From assembly GCA_049516635.1 (NCBI GenBank), contig JBEKSX010000114.1, positions 1 to 7,815 on the forward strand: 7,815 bases of DNA, written 5' to 3'. The notes under the pieces are model-generated. The model did no database searches and was not told the DNA's origin. It worked only from the letters and a program-made list of their open reading frames with translations. Each line of letters opens with the position of its first letter. Position 1 is the first letter of the stretch. Both the position numbers and the translations under genes were made by a program. Of this stretch, positions 1 through 4,427 are shown in pieces. This stretch comes from JBEKSX01 sp049516635. Its GTDB lineage: Bacteria; Bacteroidota; Ignavibacteria; Tepidaquicellales; OLB5.

Positions 1-469
1 TATCTCAAAATTATCTGCTCTGGTTGAAGGCGGGAAAACAAGATTCATCTCTGTCAGGAATGCATTCAAACAAATAATAGCTGATAAAAACGATCTGATC
101 ATAATACATGATGCTGTTAGGCCTGCTTTAAATAATAAAATGATAAATGAGATTATCAATGAGGCAATTAAATACGGTGAGGTGATATACGGAATTCGGG
201 TGAGTGATACCATAAAACTGGTGAATAAGAACATTATTAAAGTGACACTGAACCGTGATAACCTCCGTGCAATTCAAACACCCCAGGTTTTCAGGTATAA
301 AACATTAGTCAACTCTTATAATAGATCCCTGAAAAAGAATGATCATACTGATGAATCATCTATAGTTGAATCTGCAGGGTACAGGGTAAGAATTCTGGAA
401 GGCAGCCCGAAGAACATAAAGATCACAACACCGGACGATTTCAAATTACTAAAACAAATACTAAAATAA
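1..469 (+). CDS. ispD: 2-C-methyl-D-erythritol 4-phosphate cytidylyltransferase, 3' part (5' end outside window)
   Basis: IspD joins CTP and 2-C-methyl-D-erythritol 4-phosphate to give CDP-methylerythritol and pyrophosphate, an early cytosolic step of the non-mevalonate isoprenoid pathway. The frame is open from base 2, so an ATG at 140 is internal, not the start; 155 codons are visible against a usual 225-240. Family motifs appear in the right order (numbering of the visible part): EGGKTRFISV (9-18), HDAVRP (36-41, the substrate- and metal-contacting loop), QTPQVF (92-97), TDESS (116-120) and NIKITTPDD (138-146). The missing N-terminus should hold the glycine-rich CTP-binding loop. The stop is followed 13 bases later by a strong palindromic terminator, so this is the last gene of its transcript. 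No frameshift is seen. The identification is very secure; whether ispF or other pathway genes lie upstream cannot be seen. Confidence 0.95.
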   Translation, partial: ISKLSALVEGGKTRFISVRNAFKQIIADKNDLIIIHDAVRPALNNKMINEIINEAIKYGEVIYGIRVSDTIKLVNKNIIKVTLNRDNLRAIQTPQVFRYKTLVNSYNRSLKKNDHTDESSIVESAGYRVRILEGSPKNIKITTPDDFKLLKQILK

Positions 470-482
470 TTTTAAATATATT

Positions 483-517
483 AAAAAAGGGTGGTTAATA
501 TTAACCACCCTTTTTTT
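483..517. terminator. Bidirectional intrinsic terminator between convergent ispD and the T9SS cargo gene
   Basis: A perfect 22-bp palindrome at 489-510 (arms GGGTGGTTAAT and ATTAACCACCC) is flanked by A6 on the left (483-488) and T7 on the right (511-517). Read in either direction it gives a GC-based stem followed by a U-run, so it can stop transcripts from both sides. Its place between two convergent genes fits that role. Confidence 0.88.
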
Positions 518-546
518 ATTATAATCGTTTCTAAATTTATTTTATC

Positions 547-565
547 AACCCGAAAAAGCCGGGTT
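547..565 (-). terminator. Possible minus-strand terminator hairpin after the T9SS cargo gene
   Basis: The arms AACCCG (547-552) and CGGGTT (560-565) form a 6-bp stem with a 7-base loop, 16 bases past the stop of the minus-strand gene. The following minus-strand bases are AT-rich but not a clean U-run, so this may be an auxiliary stop or stability hairpin ahead of the stronger terminator at 483-517. Confidence 0.4.
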
Positions 566-580
566 TCTAAAATAGTTTCA

Positions 581-925
581 CTATTTTATCAACATCATTT
601 TCTTAGCGTCTGTGAAATCACCGGCATTGATCCTGTAGAAATAAACACCGCTCGCCAGCGAGGAAGCATCAAAGCTTACATTGTAAGAGCCTGCCTGCTT
701 GTATTCATTTACAAGTGTCTTCACTTCACGTCCCAGCATGTCATACACTACCAGTTTCACACTGCTTGCCTTCGGCAATGCATATGATATAACTGTGGCC
801 GGGTTAAATGGATTCGGATAGTTCTGTAACAATGCAAATTCCTTCGGAATATTGTTCTGGTTTTGCGATACTCCTACATATCCATATCCTTTGATACAGA
901 CATTATCAACAGCCCACCACCAATC
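581..925 (-). pseudogene. Detached C-terminal fragment with T9SS type A sorting domain (frameshifted part of the Asp-box protein gene)
   Basis: This stretch encodes the end of the protein that begins at 3185 but is now in a different frame. It starts with the last residues of a jelly-roll-like domain (CIKGYGYVG), then a short linker, then about 80 residues of a textbook Por/T9SS C-terminal sorting domain: LLQNYPNPFNPAT, a central VYDMLGREVKTL segment, GVYFYRI, and a basic end (KKMMLIK). In the T9SS this domain guides cargo through the outer membrane and is then removed, usually as the protein is attached to the cell surface. Deleting one copy of the 28-bp duplication at 898-953 rejoins it exactly to the upstream 753 residues as one 858-residue protein. 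An out-of-frame ATG at 929-931 and a TTG at 935-937 open this frame, but a product from there would have no signal peptide and could not reach the T9SS. It is therefore best read as the broken tail of the neighbouring gene, unless the duplication is an assembly error or reversible. Confidence 0.85.
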
Positions 926-953
926 AGACATTATCAACAGCCCACCACCAATC
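897..953. repeat. 28-bp exact tandem duplication that breaks the reading frame
   Basis: Bases 898-925 and 926-953 are identical over all 28 positions, with one extra matching base at the left edge (897 matches 925). On the minus strand each copy encodes DWWWAVDNV. Because 28 is not a multiple of 3, the second copy shifts the frame and creates TGA at 924-926. The total length 581-3185 less 28 is 2577 bases, exactly 859 codons, so removing one copy restores a single intact gene. Confidence 0.95.
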
Positions 954-3185
954 CCATCCGGGCTGTATGGATGTTAGCCTGATCTTCACATTCGCTTTTC
1001 CGTCTGCTTCGGGTAAGGTTTGTGTCTCATGTGTACTTCTACGTGATGCTGTCCATGTAAACTTATTTATCCATGTACTTCCTCCGTCCGTACTGACATC
1101 CAGCTTACACTGGTCTGAACTGAGCAGATTGAAATCATTATCAAATTCGGCATATGTGCCTGCAATGGTAGAACAGTTTACAGTCGAATTCATCGTTGCC
1201 GTTGAATTAATAGTTGTTCCGGAACCGCATGCGTCGACATCTGCCGAGAATACATTACCCGTTGCCGTTGGCGGCATTGTATACGGTCTTGAACTTAATG
1301 CTCTTACGCTCCAAACACAGGTTCCGCCGTTATTGGTAATTGTCCAGTTACCTGCTCCTGCCGTGAAATCATCACAGAATAAGTTTACGAGCGGACCCGG
1401 CAAAACCTGTACGGTTGTTCTGACAGTATCATTGGTCCTGTTGGTATCGTTTGATAAACCTGATGCATACATTAATGTATAGGTACCTACAGTTACAGGT
1501 GTCCAGTTATTGCTCACTGAGTCAACCTGTCCCGAATTAAGAGTTTTGTTAGTTGTACTTATCAAACCACCGTTAATGAAGAACCTTATCGGAACATTGG
1601 TTTCGTTTGAAGTACCGCCGTTTGTGACCTTCGTCTTAACAGTATAAGCAGTATTTACTACAAACTGTGAGGGTAAGCTTAAGAAAGGACCGGTGATGAT
1701 ATCATGTGCCGGAAGAGGAGGAGGGGTATATGTAATTGTTGTACTCCAGGTCTGATAAATTCCTGAGTAATCATCACACCAGAAAGGCCATATATTACCG
1801 TTACCTGAAGTGATTCCGATATAGTCACCCTGGTAACCTCCGGCTAATCCTGAGATCGGTTTTGGTTTAAACCTGTGGTCGCTTATCAAAACATTTGTAA
1901 AGGTTGCACCGCCGTCGGTCGAACGGGCATAATAAACTTCAGCCGAATCATTCGTAGTCGGGTTGCGGCTGTCATAAAAAACAATGTTTATTCCGCCTGA
2001 GGGATCCACATTAATATTAGGAAACCATTGGTCTCTGCCGTTGTTCATTGCATCATTATTCACCCTGACAGGTGTACTCCAGTTCGTTCCGCTGTTAGAT
2101 GAACTTGAAAAACATATATCGGGGTCTGAACCAGCAGGTGCCAAGTTTCTCTGAGCCCACGTTACGTATATATATCCGTTCCTCGACCCGCCTGTTTTAT
2201 CAACAGCCATCCATGGAAAACTGTTAACCCTGATGCTCGTTGTCTTTATGTATCCCCTGATACCGTTAACATCTATCGCCTGTTCATTTACATAGGAGAA
2301 GTTAACACCTCCGTTTGTTGATCTTGCGAAACAGAGGTAATCTTCAGTATACGGTGAACTTGTTATGTTCGTTGCACAAATAAAATACACTTCACCATTA
2401 GGTCCGGTGTTTAAATTAACTCCCTGTGAATAATGCCCTGAAATAGGTACTGTAACAGATTGAAGGTTCGTCCATGTTGTATTACCGTCCGTAGAACGTC
2501 CAAATCTAGCAGGCCATGACGAGCCGCCGAAATCTGTCCACGCGCAATATAAATTATTATAATACGGGCTTGTGGGCTTATCATCTACGAAGATGTGGTT
2601 TTTATCCATCTCGTTGGCAGATCCCGATGTTATAGTTGAGTATGGACCCCATGTTACTCCGTAATCTGTGCTCTTCGATACGACAACAGCGCTATAAGCA
2701 GTATTTAAAGCATTTACAAAGAGAACACCGCTGCTATTGACAACAACAGAAGGGTCACCGCCGTTATACCCGGCCGGATTTAAGTAATAGTATCCCGACC
2801 AGTTCGTACCGCTATTGGTTGTAACTGCAAAACCTGTTCCGTAAAATGACGGAGAGTAAGAGTTCCATGCGGCTAGTGTAATATTTTGCAAGTTGGGATT
2901 AGTGTATGCCTCCACTTCACTTTGAGTTGCTGTATGAGGATATGGACGGAAATTAGGATTTACTAAAATTGTACCGCCGCCGGGCATTTTTACAACCCTG
3001 GGAGTCGTGTTGAGAATAACATCCCTGTATATGGGTAAGTATGGAGTGTAGTCACCGGACGGTACCCATACTCTTAATGCAGGTCCGTTCCATTTAGGAT
3101 CTACCGGCAATTTATCTTGCGACAGTAAAATTCCTGTCAGAAGAAAAATTGGTAAAAAAAGTAATGGAAATAATTTAGCTTTCAT
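924..3185 (-). CDS. Secreted Asp-box (BNR, sialidase-like) repeat protein, truncated by frameshift before its T9SS sorting domain
   Basis: The product is 753 residues and begins with a clear Sec signal peptide (about 1-23: MKAK, a long Leu/Ile/Phe core, then SQ-D). Six Asp-box motifs of the S-x-D-x-G-x-x-W type lie at about 122, 172, 231, 289, 362 and 422 (STDYGVTW, STDGNTTW and STDGGATF among them), spaced as in a six-bladed beta-propeller. A CARDB-like beta-sandwich follows at about 490-595, then a jelly-roll-like module at about 603-753 containing a seventh Asp-box (STDGGSTW, 698-705). I see no (F/Y)RIP motif of true sialidases, so glycosidase activity is unproven; binding or adhesion is equally possible. 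The frame ends at TGA 924-926 inside a duplicated WWWAVDNV segment, caused by a 28-bp tandem repeat. The start is supported by AGGAGG at 3191-3196, 5 bases from the ATG. Without its sorting domain the product would probably stay in the periplasm. Confidence 0.85.
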   Translation of the reverse strand: MKAKLFPLLFLPIFLLTGILLSQDKLPVDPKWNGPALRVWVPSGDYTPYLPIYRDVILNTTPRVVKMPGGGTILVNPNFRPYPHTATQSEVEAYTNPNLQNITLAAWNSYSPSFYGTGFAVTTNSGTNWSGYYYLNPAGYNGGDPSVVVNSSGVLFVNALNTAYSAVVVSKSTDYGVTWGPYSTITSGSANEMDKNHIFVDDKPTSPYYNNLYCAWTDFGGSSWPARFGRSTDGNTTWTNLQSVTVPISGHYSQGVNLNTGPNGEVYFICATNITSSPYTEDYLCFARSTNGGVNFSYVNEQAIDVNGIRGYIKTTSIRVNSFPWMAVDKTGGSRNGYIYVTWAQRNLAPAGSDPDICFSSSSNSGTNWSTPVRVNNDAMNNGRDQWFPNINVDPSGGINIVFYDSRNPTTNDSAEVYYARSTDGGATFTNVLISDHRFKPKPISGLAGGYQGDYIGITSGNGNIWPFWCDDYSGIYQTWSTTITYTPPPLPAHDIITGPFLSLPSQFVVNTAYTVKTKVTNGGTSNETNVPIRFFINGGLISTTNKTLNSGQVDSVSNNWTPVTVGTYTLMYASGLSNDTNRTNDTVRTTVQVLPGPLVNLFCDDFTAGAGNWTITNNGGTCVWSVRALSSRPYTMPPTATGNVFSADVDACGSGTTINSTATMNSTVNCSTIAGTYAEFDNDFNLLSSDQCKLDVSTDGGSTWINKFTWTASRRSTHETQTLPEADGKANVKIRLTSIQPGWDWWWAVDNV

Positions 3186-3190
3186 TTTTT

Positions 3191-3196
3191 CCTCCT
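3191..3196 (-). promoter_or_regulatory. Strong ribosome binding site of the Asp-box protein gene
   Basis: The minus strand reads AGGAGG, then five A residues, then the ATG at 3185-3183. It is the best Shine-Dalgarno match in front of any gene in this window and fixes the start. lipB and the substrate-binding protein gene show none. Confidence 0.85.
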
Positions 3197-3218
3197 GGAT
3201 CCCGCAATGGCGGAATCC
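3197..3218 (-). repeat. REP-like palindrome directly upstream of the ribosome binding site
   Basis: On the minus strand GGATTCCGC and GCGGGATCC form a 9-bp stem with one U-G pair and a 4-base loop. It is GC-rich in an AT-rich leader, and its lower edge touches the AGGAGG at 3191-3196 with no gap. The form resembles dispersed REP palindromes of the GGATTCC-CGC kind. It could equally be a dedicated 5' UTR structure that affects translation. Confidence 0.55.
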
Positions 3219-3252
3219 AAAAATGATTAAATATGGTTAATTAAATTTTATA

Positions 3253-3281
3253 ATTTTACCTCAAAATAGTGTAAAAATCAA
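3253..3281 (-). promoter_or_regulatory. Candidate sigma70-type promoter for the Asp-box protein gene
   Basis: The minus strand reads TTGATT (3281-3276), a 17-base spacer, then TAAAAT (3258-3253). This would start a transcript near 3246, about 60 bases ahead of the ATG, so the REP-like hairpin would lie in the leader. AT-richness makes chance matches likely. Confidence 0.35.
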
Positions 3282-3302
3282 GATTATTTTTGGTATAGTA
3301 TA

Positions 3303-3329
3303 ATTATACAACAAAAAAGGGTGTCTCAA
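3303..3329 (-). promoter_or_regulatory. Alternative promoter using the edge of the MITE-like element
   Basis: The minus strand reads TTGAGA (3329-3324, within the terminal repeat of the element), a 15-base spacer, then TATAAT (3308-3303). The -10 hexamer is perfect but the spacer is short. It points toward the Asp-box protein gene. Confidence 0.25.
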
Positions 3330-3454
3330 CTGTAATCCTGTCCAAAGGACTCTTTCCGAAAGGGGACGCGGTAACCGAAGAATCTCTCATTATGACCAAG
3401 AAAGATTTTTCGCTACGTTCAGAATGATAAAATAGGTCATTAAGACAACCCCTT
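3317..3454. mobile_element. MITE-like 138-bp non-coding element with imperfect terminal inverted repeats
   Basis: The left end AAGGGTGTCTCAA (3317-3329) and the right end TTAAGACAACCCCTT (3440-3454) are inverted copies with one substitution and extra bases at the right end. Inside are further inverted pairs: CGAAGAATCT (3376-3385) against AGATTTTTCG (3403-3412) with one mismatch; ATGACC (3392-3397) against GGTCAT (3435-3440); and small hairpins GTCC-AAA-GGAC (3340-3350) and CTTT-CCG-AAAG (3352-3362). The core (CGAAGAATCT and a TTCAGAATGA segment) resembles dispersed non-coding repeats I know from many bacterial genomes. It encodes no protein. No clear target-site duplication was found, so transposition is an inference. 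Confidence 0.5.
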
Positions 3455-3462
3455 ATAATATC

Positions 3463-3483
3463 ATATTTCGACCGTTGAAATAT
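3463..3483. repeat. Inverted repeat beside the MITE-like element
   Basis: ATATTTC (3463-3469) and GAAATAT (3477-3483) form a perfect 7-bp stem, which extends inward to 9 pairs with one G-U and a CCG loop in plus-strand RNA. It lies 8 bases beyond the end of the element at 3454 and could be an unrelated hairpin or part of a larger repeat unit. Confidence 0.45.
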
Positions 3484-3517
3484 AAATTATAAATTAATGG
3501 GCGGCTCTCAGTTCCCC

Positions 3518-3539
3518 GATGTAAAATGTGTTTTACATC
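3518..3539 (-). terminator. Perfect hairpin spanning the lipB stop codon, possible transcript end
   Basis: GATGTAAAA (3518-3526) and TTTTACATC (3531-3539) pair over 9 bp with a 4-base loop. The stop codon (3533-3535) lies within the stem. No U-run follows on the minus strand, so a classical intrinsic terminator is doubtful; 3' end protection is possible. Confidence 0.35.
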
Positions 3540-4219
3540 TTAAGAGCATATATTTCTTTCAGGTCTGAAAGGTTTATTTTTTCTATCGAAATGTTAAAAA
3601 CAAGCCGAAAATTATCTATGAGTATTCTTTCGACCTCAGCAAGATCTATGTCCCGGTTAAGAATTTTCTTCATGCTTATCACACCTTTATGGAATATCCC
3701 GCATGGTATTATTTTCCCGAAATAAGACAAGTCGTTATTTACATTCAAAGCTAATCCATGCATCGTTATCCACCGGGATAATTTAATCCCGATAGCACAG
3801 ATTTTTTCGTTTCCAACCCATACTCCTGTATACTCGCTGTCGTGGATGGATTCTATATTGTAATGCCTGAGGGTTAATATCACTGTTTCTTCGAGGTCTC
3901 TTAAATAGCGGTGTGCATCCTTATAATACCTCTTCAGATCGAGTATGGGATAACATACGAGCTGTCCGGGACCATGGTAGGTCAGGTCCCCTCCCCTGTC
4001 TATCTCATAATATGCGATCCCCTTTTTCCTGAGCTCATCTTCTCCGATGAGCAGATGGTTCTTATCGCCGCTTTTGCCAAGAGTGTATACATTATGGTGC
4101 TCCGTCGTCAAAATAATGTCATTAACCGTGTTTTTCTGTTTGTAATTGTGGATCTGTTCCTGAATTTGCCAGACTTCATAGAAATCTGTAAATCCCAGGT
4201 TTAAGTGATAAACTTTCAT
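3533..4219 (-). CDS. lipB: Lipoyl(octanoyl) transferase
   Basis: LipB moves the octanoyl group from octanoyl-ACP to a lysine of the lipoyl domains of 2-oxoacid dehydrogenases and the glycine cleavage H protein; LipA then adds sulfur. It is a cytosolic enzyme. The 228-residue length is normal. All family signatures are present: EHHNVYTLGKSG (40-51), RGGDLTYHGPGQLVCYP (75-91), TGVWVGNEKICAIG (131-144), and the MHGLALNV segment (153-160) leading to IIPCGI (170-175). K139 and C173 match the catalytic lysine/cysteine pair known for the family. The ATG at 4219 gives the usual N-terminus, but no Shine-Dalgarno is seen upstream. lipA is not in the window. The gene is divergent from the transglycosylase gene and followed on its own strand by the palindrome-rich spacer. 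I see no convincing promoter in its AT-rich upstream region. Confidence 0.96.
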   Translation of the reverse strand: MKVYHLNLGFTDFYEVWQIQEQIHNYKQKNTVNDIILTTEHHNVYTLGKSGDKNHLLIGEDELRKKGIAYYEIDRGGDLTYHGPGQLVCYPILDLKRYYKDAHRYLRDLEETVILTLRHYNIESIHDSEYTGVWVGNEKICAIGIKLSRWITMHGLALNVNNDLSYFGKIIPCGIFHKGVISMKKILNRDIDLAEVERILIDNFRLVFNISIEKINLSDLKEIYALKM

Positions 4220-4349
4220 CAGATAAATATTGTACTACTGTAAAATATAACAGCGAATTTTATTAAAAAAACCATAAAAAATAGATATATTTGCCTTTTT
4301 CCTAACTTCATTAATATATAGCGGATAGGAAGATTATTTAATAAATAAC

Positions 4350-4378
4350 TTGACTTTATAGTCATATAATTTTATATT
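4350..4378 (+). promoter_or_regulatory. Sigma70-type promoter for the lytic transglycosylase gene
   Basis: TTGACT (4350-4355), exactly 17 bases, then TATATT (4373-4378). This would start transcription near 4385, giving a leader of about 40 bases before the ATG at 4428. The good spacing and the divergent gene layout support it. A TATAAT at 4365-4370 lies only 9 bases from the -35 and is less likely to be used with it. Confidence 0.5.
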
Positions 4379-4415
4379 AAACCCGTTAATTGCCACTAAT
4401 ATATAAATTTAGACT

Positions 4416-4419
4416 GGAG
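4416..4419 (+). promoter_or_regulatory. Ribosome binding site of the lytic transglycosylase gene
   Basis: GGAG lies 8 bases before the ATG at 4428, good spacing in an otherwise AT-only leader. It supports this ATG rather than the later Met codon at residue 17, which would cut the signal peptide. Confidence 0.65.
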
Positions 4420-4427
4420 AAAGAATA

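Larger units (their letters stand above)
3186..3532. other. 347-bp intergenic region between lipB and the T9SS cargo gene, rich in palindromes
   Basis: No coding region is supported here. From right to left along the minus strand it contains the tail of a hairpin over the lipB stop, a hairpin at 3463-3483, a 138-bp MITE-like element at 3317-3454, a 12-bp perfect palindrome GTATAATTATAC at 3298-3309, candidate promoters near 3253-3281 and 3303-3329, and a REP-like hairpin at 3197-3218 next to the ribosome binding site. Confidence 0.75.

Noticed and set aside
491..787. 98-codon + strand frame starting in the terminator
   Set aside because: It starts inside the terminator palindrome and runs antisense to the T9SS sorting domain; its composition is not protein-like.
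897..953. 28-bp repeat as a CRISPR unit
   Set aside because: The length is CRISPR-like, but there are only two copies with no spacer between them and they encode protein.
897..953. Programmed ribosomal frameshift rather than mutation
   Set aside because: There is no slippery heptamer with a following structure, and the exact 28-bp duplication explains the frame change completely.
967..1482. 171-codon open frame on the + strand
   Set aside because: It lies wholly antisense to the Asp-box protein gene, has no family signature or ribosome binding site, and the opposite strand has clear domain motifs.
3528..4204. Two + strand frames (3528-3725 and 3911-4204)
   Set aside because: Both are antisense shadows of lipB, whose motifs and length are fully normal.
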